A DNA stretch of 64,000 nucleotides from Bathynomus jamesi (lineage: Eukaryota > Arthropoda > Malacostraca > Isopoda > Cirolanidae). Location: positions 924,001-988,000 of the forward strand of contig JAJOZX010000196.1 of NCBI GenBank assembly GCA_023014485.1. The letters run 5' to 3'. The position numbers were made by a program, and so were the translations under genes. Position 1 is the stretch's first letter; every line of letters starts with the position of its first letter. The notes under the pieces were generated by a model that saw only the letters and a program-made list of their open reading frames with translations, was not told the DNA's origin and made no database searches. Positions 53,799-63,441 of this stretch are shown piece by piece.

Positions 53799-55310
53799 TA
53801 ATTTACCTACAACTGAAGTGAGACTAATGGGACGATAGTTCCCTCGACTTTCGTGATCCCCTTTCTTAAAGATAGGGGTCACATTGGCTTCCCTCCAGTC
53901 ACCAGGCACCTGGCCCGTCTCCAACGATTTGTTGAAGACTGTAGCCACGTGGGGAGCCACCTGGTCGCGCACCTCTCGCAACACTCCGGGGAGAAACTGG
54001 TCTGGCCCAGGAGCCTTAAACGCGCTCAGTTTGTCTATTCTATCGGCAACGACTGTCGCGGTACATCGAACACTATCCAGGCCAGCACATTCGTGCCTCA
54101 CGCCTGGCTCGGGGATGACGCGGGTATCCTCCCTGGTGAACACTCCCGCAAAGTACTCCTTAGGGTTCCCCTTGCAGAGGCTTGCCACCCGTAGTTCTTC
54201 GTTACGTTTCGCTAGCCTAACCTTCGCCTTCACTTCCCTACACAGGCGGACATACGCTTCAGTGTTCTCATGGGAACGATTGGCCTTCGCCCTCCTATAC
54301 GCTACTTTCCTATTTCGGATAGCCGAAGCGATGTCACGATTGAACCACTTAGGCTGCGTTGAAGCAGGGGTGACCGGTTTTGAGGGTATGGCAGCAGACT
54401 GTAGCACCATAAACTCGTCCCGGAATGCACTCCACACTACCTCAACATCGCCGCCGACCTCTAACCCCATCTCTCCTACGCTATCCTTGAGGCTAACAAA
54501 GTTTGCCCGCCAGAGATCGAGCTTACTGCCTCTCGAGTTACTACGCTTCACCCGAGGGACGCACACACGGAACCTAATAAGACCGTGATCACTCCCGCCC
54601 AACGATTCGTCAACGGTGAGGCCAGTGACGAGGTTGTCTTCGGTCGTGAATACTAAGTCTAGAACGCTTTCGCCTCGTGTGGGCTTGTTGACCCACTGAG
54701 TGAGGAAGTTCTCATCAGCAAAGTCAACTAGCCTCCTCCCTTCAGCATCAACAGTCCTGTTTTCCCACTTTATGCCGCGACAGTTGAAGTCTCCTAAAAC
54801 TACACACACCCTACCCCCTAGCAGGCTACTGAGTTCGGTGTACAGGGCTATATCCTCCTCGAGGAGGAGATGCGGAGGTCTGTACACCAAGATTAACCTA
54901 TAGCTCGTCCCTCCCACATTCAGATCGACGCCAAGCAGCTCCTGTTCCGACCGGAATTGGCAGTCAACCGGACTCAACGTGTGTCTGACGTATATTAGTA
55001 CCCCACCCCCCTCCCCACAGGTGCGGTCTTTGTGAAACATTCTATACCCGGGAATTTCGAACTCCCCAACGTAGTCCCTACGATCAGTATGAATCCAGGA
55101 CTCGGTGATAGCAACGATATCCTGGTATTCTGATGCTAAGAGCGCCCGTAGCTCGCAAAACTTGTTCCTAATCGACCTAGCATTAAAAAGCATTGCACGG
55201 AGGGAGCCTCCCCTATTCTGACCGCCCCCTAGCACGACCCGTTTCCCGAACAGCCAGGGCTGTCGGGAGTTGAAGAGCCCCTCACTAACGAGGGGGCAAC
55301 TTCCGCAGAA
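53799..55310 (-). pseudogene. CR1 copy 2 endonuclease and RT N-terminal half
   Basis: A long open minus frame (55415-53760). MLFNARSIRNKFCELRALL, ITESWIHTD (metal Glu), VVLGDFNCRGIKWEN and GGSDHGLIRF form the endonuclease. Then SAFKAPGPDQFLPGVL and REANVTPIFKKGDHESRGNY with NYRPISLTSVVGK start RT. The first codons belong to LINE B, the last dozen to the inserted transposon, so the frame is a chimera. Confidence 0.9.
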
Positions 55311-55941
55311 GAGGAAGGATTGAGTTGTGTTGTTGAAGGTAATGGGATAATCGTGTGGAAGATTGTGACGAGTAGACAGATGGAGGAACCGATTTTTTGA
55401 GGCATTGAAAGCCAAAAGGTTTTCTTTGCCCTAATCAAAGATGACAAAGATCAGAGGTCAGGTGTACCATAGGCGTCCTCCACGAAGCATGGAGTGACTG
55501 TTGAGAGCGACGCTTTGGGAAGCGGGTGAAGAAGTGAAGTGTGGAATCATCGGCAAAGGAGTGAATAGAAGAGGAGGTGCGAATTAAAATATTAATAAAT
55601 AAAAGTTAAAGAGTGGGTGACAGGACAGAACCCTGAAGAACACCACTGTTAATAGATTTAGGAGAACAATAGCCATCTTCAACCACAGCTATAGGTTATC
55701 CAGAAAGGAAATTAGAGATGAAGGCACAGATAGAAGGATAGAAACCGGAGGAGGACAGTTTCGAAATTAAAGATTCGTGCCAGACTATCAAAAGCTTTTG
55801 ATATGTCAAGCTCAATAGCAAAACTTTCACCGAAATCCCGAGAGGAGGATGACCAAGAGTCAGAGATATGCAAGATCGCCAGAAGATCGCGGAACCCATA
55901 ATAATGGCAGACTCAAGAATATTTCTATTAACAATTAACAC

Positions 55942-56072
55942 TGAATTTCAGTGTTCCTGAGGATGTCATGAGACAAAGACGATTGAGCACCATTCTGTGC
56001 TTTTTTTTTCCTTCGTGGTTATTTTCATCATAAATATTATTCACGTGTTACTTTCGTGAAATAATTCATATA
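55942..56072 (+). repeat. Single-arm copy of the hammerhead palindrome, mutated
   Basis: Matches 27404-27530. GTGTTC, CTGAGGA and GAGCAC are kept, but GACGAAA reads GACAAAG, so the ribozyme core is broken. It ends in the same TTCACGTGTTACTTTCGTGA hairpin as at 27490-27512. Confidence 0.75.
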
Positions 56073-56159
56073 TATATATATAACCTTTGGTTAGCTTCCG
56101 CCCGAATTGTTCATTCTGACGAAGGTCAAGCTTTTCACGCCACCTTAGACCTCCAGTTT

Positions 56160-56222
56160 AACGTGGAATCCGAACCACGCCCCATCAGCAGCCCAGCGTC
56201 TTAACCACGAGGCCACCTAGGG
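56160..56222 (-). ncRNA. tRNA-like SINE module 1
   Basis: Minus strand: A box-like TGGCCTCGTGG (56216-56206) and B box GGTTCGGATTCC (56176-56165) at normal spacing (about 30 nt between). No complete cloverleaf was built by eye. A tRNA-derived SINE head rather than a gene. Confidence 0.55.
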
Positions 56223-56285
56223 TACCCATTTATCTACCAACCACATTCTTTAATGTGTGGAAGGATGAACAGCTGGGTTTTGCTG

Positions 56286-56357
56286 CGCGCCGGGTCTCGA
56301 ATCCGGGGCCGATGGATTCGTAGTCAGCGACGCTAACCACTACACCACCGAGGCGTA
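56286..56357 (-). ncRNA. tRNA-like SINE module 2
   Basis: Minus strand: GGTGTAGTGGTTAGC (A box, 56347-56332) and GGATTCGAGACC (B box, 56304-56293). It lies 64 bp upstream of module 1 on the same strand, so the two may be one dimeric SINE. The anticodon stem does not pair well. Confidence 0.6.
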
Positions 56358-56364
56358 TATATAT

Positions 56365-56372
<8 letters not shown>

Positions 56373-56414
<42 letters not shown>
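56373..56414. repeat. (GT)n microsatellite
   Basis: About 40 bp of GT after a short AT tract. Confidence 0.95.
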
Positions 56415-56416
<2 letters not shown>

Positions 56417-56621
56417 CTCGGAAGTTGGTGTGTTCCTAAGAACCTTATTCTAATGAGAAATATGAAGATTGTCATCAAAATTCTTATCTTTAATTAATCC
56501 AAATGTTTCATTCCATCCTTGGAATATCTTCAGTGGAATTAAGCTTCACAGAATAACTTAAGAATTAAATGTTTTAATTAAAATTATAATTAATATAACA
56601 AAGTTAAACAACAACAAAAAC

Positions 56622-57255
56622 GGGTCTTTTCGGTTTTAGGTCCGGCATTGGATTTTTTCCATGTTTTTGGCATAGACGTAAATTTTTACGCTGATTCCAT
56701 TTCTGCAATCCGTTTCTTGGAGAAATAAACACGAAAAAAGTTATGGCCCAAAACTTGTATTCAAATATCCACCTATACTTAACCTAACCTACCCAAACCT
56801 AACCTAACCTAAGTCTGTTTGTATATTCATATGTTTTTTCATAACAAAACAGTGAACCACAGCGAAAACTTTGTGGACCCTCCAACTGGAGCACACACGC
56901 AACGGATAGAGTCGACGTGAAACCAACTCAAACGCGGTAACAAGCACCGGTGTGTTACGCACCGTTCCATGATCGACTCGTATCTCTGCGAGTTTCTCTG
57001 GCGTCGCCGACACGCAGGCAAAGATCTAGTGCGCCAAATGCTGAACGATATTGCGCAGTTTGGCAAGTAGCAAACTTTGGTTTGTGTTCCGTTCTGTGTT
57101 CTGGAAACCTGTAAAAGTAATAAACTTGCACATAACTTTTTTCGTGTTTATTTCTCCAAGAAACGGATTAAGGAAATGGAATCAGCGTAAAAATCTATGT
57201 CTATACCAAAAATATGAAAAAAAATCCAAAGCCGGACCTAAAACCGAAAAGATCC
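56622..57255. mobile_element. 634-bp long-TIR element, TSD ACAAAAAC, GG...CC ends
   Basis: Starts GGGTCTTTTCGGTTTTAGGT and ends in the complement (GGATCTTTTCGGTTTTAGGT). TIRs are about 125 bp with words TTTTTACGCTGATTCCATTT and GAAATAAACACGAAAAAAGT. Perfect 8-bp duplication ACAAAAAC (56614-56621, 57256-57263). The interior includes CCTAA tracts (56779-56812). No ORF of note. Confidence 0.9.
56779..56812 (-). repeat. Degenerate CCTAA (TTAGG) tract
   Basis: TTAACCTAACCTACCCAAAC then CTAACCTAACCTAAG: arthropod-type telomere words, seven or so units with changes, inside a transposon. Confidence 0.65.
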
Positions 57256-57437
57256 ACAAAAACTAATATATTGCAAGTACAAACTAATACTATAAATAAT
57301 ATATAAAAATCGTAGTATAAAAATTATGGGAAAATGGAAAACACAAAACACACCTGAAGCCACGTTCAAAGAAAGAGAAAGTGGGAAAACGTCTCGGAAA
57401 ATAAGTAGTTGGTTGGTCATTTAATTTAACTGGGTGG

Positions 57438-57716
57438 TTATTCCATGTATAGTTTAACAGAAGAAGTCTGTTCATTAAGAGATTGCCTATGAGTATTAAT
57501 GTCCAAAGATTCCAGTATTTTCAAGCTAAGATCTTCCGAATTAGTTTCTAAAATTGAAAAGTTGTTTGAGACAGTGAGGTGAGAAATATCAAAATGATGA
57601 TTATTTATGACTGAATACTCTGGTTTTGATAGAGGTTGACCGGTTCTGGGCGATATACCTTCTTGCTTACTGATCTTATGTTTGGCACTCCGCACACTTA
57701 TAAAGATACACAACAC
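57438..57716 (-). pseudogene. GIY-YIG endonuclease C-terminal segment
   Basis: About 92 codons: KQEGISPRTGQPLSKPEYSV, INNHHFDISH, NFSILETNSEDLSLKILESL and SLNEQTSSVKL. This is the usual end of GIY-YIG domains in Penelope-like elements (HEH...SPRTG..., ILE...L.ILESL.I...P.LN...S). The GIY-YIG core itself falls in a broken part upstream. Confidence 0.75.
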
Positions 57717-58452
57717 AGGATAGTATAAGCTTAGGTTGAGGATAAGTTTCTACCAAAATCTCCTTAAGGGATTTGTTTAGTTTATGAGTGTGTGGTCTCA
57801 AATATGGCGGTTTGATAATAGTCCGGTAGCACAGACCCTGATTTTACTGGAACCCTGCATTGTTTGTTATAAAGCAAATTTTTACATATTTTGAAAGCTT
57901 ATACCACCCCATTCAAGAATCCATCGGGTGTACACCTGACCCCCACTTGGCTTTTTCAATATGGCCGGCGAAACTGAAAAATCCCATATCCTGGTCAATA
58001 CTTAATGGATTTTGATGATCTTGGTGTCATTTCTAGGGTTTTTTAGGACGATGAGTCGATCTGGAGGGGTTGCAGATACTTTGGGACATTTTGACCCATA
58101 TTCGTCAATACTCAAGGTCATTGGAGGTCAAACGCCCCCCGAAATAAGGAATATCCCATATCCCGGGCAGTCGTTGAGATATTTTGGTGATCTTACTGTC
58201 GTTTTTATGGTTTTGGGCGAGACTGAGTAGTTCTATAGGGTTTAAAATGAAATCAGGGATTATTTTCCCCATGGTAAGGTGAATTCCAATATTGCTGATG
58301 GTGCTGCCCACCTGGTGGTTTGATGACGTCTTGGTTGTGCTAATTCCAAAATTGTCTTTTGACTGCTGAATATGGAGAATATACCAGGTGAGCATTGTTT
58401 AGTTTTCATTTGCTGAGGATAAATTATTTCAATGCGATTTTTACTCTGAAGA

Positions 58453-60760
58453 ATGGGTAAACAAAATTCTTATTTTTCAGGTTCTACAAAAGCTGCAGAC
58501 GAATGTTTCTTCAAGGATTTCCTGCGTAGCTGTCCTGGAGGTCAGAAAGGTCTTTCAAATTGTTGGAGGATTCAGAAAATCATAGAGAGCAGCACCATCA
58601 GACGGCAGACAAATGTTCGAGCGAGACTAAAGCCTCTCTTGGAAGATGGAGCAAAAATCCTTTGTTGTCACAAGAACTGTGTTTCCACTTATGTGTCCAA
58701 GCGAACGCGAACTTGACTTGACCCATGTATTCTCAACAGAGCTTGCGGCATACCCACCTGCACTGTTCCAACCAGATGGCTTAATGAGAACTGCAGCTAA
58801 GTCCGCATTGAAGCAGAACTTGGGAGTGAAAACATCCACTCGAACATGGCGTCGACCAACAGTTGTTATCATGGATGTGTCAGCTGTTTTGTGGACAGTC
58901 GACTGGCCTGCTAGTGGCACAGTTGCTACATTTATCCAAACCTTCAAAGTATGGCTACCGAAACATCTTTCTCAGGCATCTGTAGTACTAGCTTTTGATC
59001 GCTACTATGATTTCTCTCCGAAATCAAGCACTCGGGCAATGAGAAGCAAGAGCAGCAGAGTTCACAAGCTGGACCTCAACACCCCATTGCCTACAAGAGA
59101 CGCTGTTCTCACGTGCACCGCGAACAAGGAGCAACTAAACAGGCTGCTCTGTGAGCAAATCCTTGCTGACAGTGAGTATCTCGCAACTGTAACCCAAGAC
59201 CATGAGCTAGTGCTTGCAGGATGGCAGACCATACCGACTTCCATTGTGCGAGGCAGGAGTCGAGCAGCATTGGAGCTCTCACATCTCATGAAGAGGCTGA
59301 CGTGATAATAACACAACACGCTATCGCACAAGCTGAGAAAGATTCTGATGCCCGCATCTGCATCATTTGTGATAACACAGACGTGTTTGCCATGCTGACT
59401 CACTTCTATGAATTTAAGAAACTAGGCTGTCCCATGATTATGGAGTCTCCACTGCGTGGCAGAAAATCCGTGGACATCCGAGCAACTGTAACCAGCACAA
59501 AGACATCAACCCACAAATCCTCAAACTACACGCTTTGAGTGGTTGTGACAGTTGCAGCAATACATGGCATCGGCAAAGCCACTGCCATTGCCACAGCCAA
59601 GAAGGGTTGGAAGCTAGACAAGCTGGGGTCCCTTGATGCATGCTTTGACCATATCGAGAAAGAGGCAACAGCGTTCATTGTTGCATGCTATGGGGATAAG
59701 AAATCCTCATCTCTTACTGAGTGTCGTCAGCGAGTATGGGCTCAGAAGACAGGGAAGTCGGGAACTGCTGCACCCAAACTATGTTCTCTACCACCAACAA
59801 CTGAAGCTTTCCATCAAAATGTGCTCAAAGCCCACTACACTGTGGCGAACTGGCTCGATGCACTAAAGTGTGACCCACCACCACTTGATCCTGTGCATTA
59901 TGGGTGGGAGAGAGACGAAACAAACAGAGTTCTCATCAGTGGTGTAGTGCTAAATAAAGAAGTGAGGGAACGCATTTTGAAAGGGTTACTCAGATGCGGG
60001 GGGGGGACAATGGCGAGCGCGGCAAGCCCATACAGCTGGGGGTCCGGGGGCACTGTAAGCCCCCCGGGAAATCTTTTGAAATCTGACCAATTTCAGGGAT
60101 ATTTTGAAGTCATATGCACTGGATATTAGGATATATTCCATGGTTGAAAATGCAGTATTTCCAGTGTCATTAGATATACAACATCCAGTACGATCAATAA
60201 AAATAGCTAACAACTGGAATGATTAACTAAAAAAAAGTTAACAACTGGTACGCGGTGGTGACTGTTTCATCAGATCTTTATAGGCTAGCATTGCCTCAGT
60301 CGAAGCTAAAACAAATGAAACAGTTAATGATTCTCATATTTCTTCTAGGGGTGGGAATTAAAATTTCATGACGTTAGAGATTTGTAAGTTCGGATTTATT
60401 TGAAATAGTGAGGGAACGCCGTTCCGTCTACCAAAAAAAGTAAGGGAACGCCGTTCCCACAGCACTACACCACTGGTTCTCATCCCAAAAACAGTTTGTG
60501 AAGGAGTGTGCTTAGCACCAGATGAAGTTCTGAAGCTAATCAGGTGTGAGTGTGAATCACAATCAGCATGCAGGGGGAGTCGCTGCGGCTGCATGGAACG
60601 CGGAATCCCTTGCACAATGCTCTGTGCATGTGGCAGCGGCTTGGATTGCAACAATCAATTGACCCAAAACGCAAACGAAGAGCAGACTGATGATCCTGAC
60701 GATCCTGACACAACCATGTCTTTTGATATTTGCCCCCCAATAAATGGTTACCTAATGTGA
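58453..60760 (+). pseudogene. PIN/FEN1-like nuclease protein of the 3.75-kb transposon
   Basis: Frames in order: 58453-58716 (ILCCHKNCVSTYVSK, a Cys/His head), 58646-59305 (VVIMDVSAVLWTVDWPASG, ASVVLAFDRYYDFSPKS, HKLDLNTPLPTRD), 59221-59538 (LTSHEEADVIITQHAIAQAE and RICIICDNTDVFAMLTHFYE), 59539-59936 (AIHGIGKATAI, FIVACYGDKKSSSLTE, LPPTTEAFHQNVLKAHY, DPPPLDPVHYGWERD), and 60484-60760 after the MITE (LIRCECESQSACRGSRCGC). The EEAD and DNTDVF boxes with an upstream Asp look like the acidic cluster of PIN/FEN1 nucleases. Frameshifts near 58700, 59290 and 59537. Confidence 0.65.
59937..60475. mobile_element. 539-bp hAT MITE, TSD GTTCTCAT
   Basis: Ends CAGTGGTGTAGTGCTAAATA and complement CAGTGGTGTAGTGCTGTGGG. 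GTTCTCAT flanks exactly (59929-59936, 60476-60483), and coding resumes in frame after it. Contains GGGAACGCCGTTCC repeats near the right end. No ORF of its own. Confidence 0.95.
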
Positions 60761-61650
60761 ATAACTGCATCAAAGTTGTCAATGCCAATCCCCTAGCTAG
60801 GTGTGAGCTTTGTTTTGCTTACGAGGTCATATCCTGTAGCTTTGCAACCTTCCATAGAATGCATGTGCCCTGCACTTCAGCATAAATTGTGGTTTATATC
60901 CGTATATCCATATCCATATAATGTGGGTTATGTCATTTAAGCATTATGATCTGGTTTTATCTGCAGAAAAGATGTTAAGTGCTCAGCAGTTAGCTAGATT
61001 GTAGAAATTGTCACTGAAATAAAGCAAATACAGTGATGTTAACTGTAGCATTATCAAATTTCAACGCCAAACTTTAACCTCAAATGACCTTGACTTGACC
61101 CATGGAGTTGCAAAATGATATCCTACTGTTATCATGTGCCTATAGAACTACTCAGTCTCGCCCAAAACCATAAAAACGACAGTAAGATCACCAAAATATC
61201 TCCAAGACTGCCCGGGATATGGGATATTCCTTATTTCGGGGGGCGTTTGACCTCCAATGACCTTGAGTATTGACGAATGTGGGTCAAAATGACTCCCAAA
61301 GTATCTGCAACCACTCCAGATCGACTCATCATCCTAAAAACCCCTAGAAATGACACCAAGATCACAAAAATCCATCAAGTATTGACCAGGATATGGGATT
61401 TTTCTGTTTCGCCGGCCATCTTGGAAAATGGCGGCCATATTGAAAAAGCCAAGCGGGGGTCAGGTGTACACCCGATGGATTCTTGAATGGGGTGGTATAA
61501 GCTTTCAAAATATGTCAAGATTTGCTTTATAATAAACAATGCAGGGTTCCCACCCCGTGCAACCGGACTATAAACACTTTCGTGTTTGGTACATCCAGAA
61601 TTAAAGTTCTGAGTTGAAAAAAGTATCAGACAACAGATAGTTCATATATA

Positions 61651-62780
61651 CACTATATACTGTAGTCATCAGCATTCCTGCAGCGACAGCTACAGGCATA
61701 CATCTGCAGGCATTTACATGTTCTTCTGCCTTCACAAGAACTTATTTTTTTCCCCTCGATTGCCTCTCTGCCTCAAACAAAGAATTCAGTGTTCTCAACC
61801 AAAGACAGTGCCTTCGGCCATGTAACAGCGTACTGTAACCGGCCCTTCACCTGGTCATATTTGTCATTCATTATTCAATCGTAAACGCTGAAATTCATTT
61901 CAAGCCCATTTTTGTGTAGTTCATTTACTAAACTACTGCGCATTCTCTTTCGCTATAATAACATTTAATATTAACAATCCATCAATATTAACTGTTTGTT
62001 CAATTCATGCACTTTTCTAACTACAATTAATCAAGCAACTGTAACAATTATCATTTATTTGTTTTGTTAATTAAACTAAAAATCACAAAATTTATTAATC
62101 TCTTTCATTGACATTTATTTGTTCTGATCGAAAGATCAAATGTTGACCTCTCAACCATAGCAAACAATTTCTTCATTATCTGACTACATTCCTTTTATTT
62201 CTAAATATATGTCGGATCCAGAGGGAGGGCTGAGGGAGCTCCAGCCCCCCCCCCGTATTGACAGAGAGGTTTCGCATTCCTGATGATGTTTCCTGTCAGT
62301 CAACCACATTCTCCCTGAGTAGACAAGTGTGCAGGAGGTAAATATGACGTTCAGTGCATATCATTTTAGGGTGGGTACATGTGTATGCATTTCTACGAAT
62401 GCGTGAGACTGTGCCTGAGATTGTGCGCGTACTGTGTGTGCGTGTGGGTGCTCCTGCCTGTGCTGTGACTAACATTCACGCAAACCAGTGCGATTGGCTT
62501 TGTTTCACAATTTTTTGGATAACCGTCGCTTTAGGCGTCTATCGTTGTGCGTTGTCCTGGTAATTAAGTTTGATCGAGTGAATTCGGGGTTGTCTCGTCT
62601 GATTTGTTTGTAGGCTACACAACTTACGAGTCTTAAGAAAGTAATTTTCTACATTTAGTGTGTGAAATGAGTTATCATGCGCTCTTAGTGATTCTTCGGC
62701 ATCCCCCAGCCACGGTTCGAGACGAGATATGAAGCTCTGGGATATATTCGACAAATTGACAAAAAATATCAACTTGAAAG
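61651..62780. other. Unassigned stretch
   Basis: No transposase or LINE motif. 62210-62260 holds a GGATCCAGAGGGAGGG-like MITE end and a poly-C run. A minus open frame (62772-62539, non-ATG start) is not supported by other signals. Confidence 0.4.
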
Positions 62781-62789
62781 TCGTCGAGA

Positions 62790-62900
62790 TTCGCGTGTCC
62801 GCTTATGCGGCCATCTTGAATCTGTCGCGGTCGCGTCCAGTCGACTGACGTAATTTCGTGTCATGGAGGTGATGCCGGAAAAGTTGTTGACGCTTTTGCC
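62790..62900. promoter_or_regulatory. CpG-rich patch, possible promoter
   Basis: CpG density rises sharply (GTCGCGGTCGCG, GTCGACTGACGTAA). GCGGCCATCTTGAA resembles a YY1-type site and TGACGTAA a CRE half. No transcript start or coding exon could be tied to it. The 61410-61440 TIR has a similar GCGGCCAT word, so a repeat origin is possible. Confidence 0.25.
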
Positions 62901-63394
62901 AACAAAAATTCGGTGGACCCTCCTAAAGTGAAGAGAATTTATTTGGCGGGTTTATGGGATAGGACAATCCATTGGCACATTTTTTCGTAATCATTCATCA
63001 TCAGAATGATATAATTCCCAGTAATTCCCTTTACACTAATTTTGCAGCATTTCACAGATTTACAGTAATGTCAGCGAGTTAAAGACTGGCAGTTATAAAT
63101 GCAATTTTAGGCATCTTATTAACAAACAAGTTTTTTTTTTCTGGGTTTGGTTGGACAGTAGGCTAAAACTTGGCTCTTCATTATTTTCGTTGTCAAGTAA
63201 GTGTTTTTGGGATTCGGTTGATCATTAAAAGACTTACAGATTACCTCTTCTTCTAATAAATTACTAAGCATTGAACATTAAACTTCTTACCGAGTGTTTT
63301 TATCGGTTGGACTGCATATTTTTTAAGTTAAATTCAGAACTGCATCCCACCCCAACCAGCCACCCCGGCAAAACAAAAATCCTAGATCAGCCAC

Positions 63395-63397
<3 letters not shown>

Positions 63398-63426
<29 letters not shown>

Positions 63427-63441
63427 ATATATATATTATAT
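63398..63441. repeat. (GT)n/(AT)n microsatellite
   Basis: Short GT then AT repeats with ATAATA breaks. Confidence 0.95.

Larger units (their letters stand above)
51590..55310 (-). mobile_element. CR1 LINE copy 2, inserted in LINE B
   Basis: Endonuclease and RT on the minus strand, 5' part (ORF1) missing. 3' end carries tandem CCTTGTAACT units (about 51590-51615), in line with the short tandem tails of CR1. RT is further split at 52789/52799 by a family T element, and carries two internal deletions (see findings). Confidence 0.85.
50870..55941 (-). mobile_element. LINE B, split by a CR1 element
   Basis: LINE B RT begins near 55941 (minus) with YQKLLIVWHESLISKLSSSGF and FISNFLSG, continues to the broken FADD region near 55520 and to HLSTRHNLPHDYPITFNNTT (55370), and is cut near 55310. 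It resumes near 51590 with LNILGVSFSRDLSGKDH and goes on to the thumb (MEYASHVWDGSTH, about 51420) and a tail near 50930. The clade is uncertain (Jockey/Daphne-like). Confidence 0.8.
57819..61570 (+). mobile_element. 3.75-kb transposon, ~430-bp TIRs, TSD TAA, nuclease-coding
   Basis: Ends TAGTCCGGTAGCACAG and complement TAGTCCGGTTGCACGG. Inverted repeats extend about 430 bp (57819-58245 and 61142-61570), with words GAACCCTGCATTGTTT, GGTGTACACCTGACCCC and AGTCTCGCCCAAAACCATAA. TAA flanks (57816-57818, 61571-61573). Codes for a PIN/FEN1-like nuclease protein with a cysteine-rich end. A hAT MITE sits at 59937-60475. XPG-type nucleases are known in Academ transposons; membership is only a hypothesis. 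Confidence 0.85.
57430..61650 (-). mobile_element. Penelope-like element fragment (GIY-YIG part), split
   Basis: Minus strand: VPNTKVF (about 61600-61574) continues after the inserted transposon as KPPYLRPHTHKLNKSLKEIL (57815-57750), then the endonuclease C-terminus at 57716-57438. The pairing of the two sides shows the 57819-61570 element landed in it. RT itself was not found to the right, so the element is truncated. Confidence 0.7.

Noticed and set aside
53884..54588. Plus-strand frame of 234 codons (and 53853-54194, 54700-54903)
   Set aside because: Shadow of the CR1 endonuclease/RT frame on the minus strand, no domain of its own.
56286..56357. Functional tRNA gene
   Set aside because: Acceptor and anticodon stems do not pair by eye; a second tRNA-like module adjoins, pointing to a SINE.
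62539..62772. First exon of a minus-strand gene at the CpG patch
   Set aside because: The frame starts at TTG, has no clear donor site and no recognised protein.
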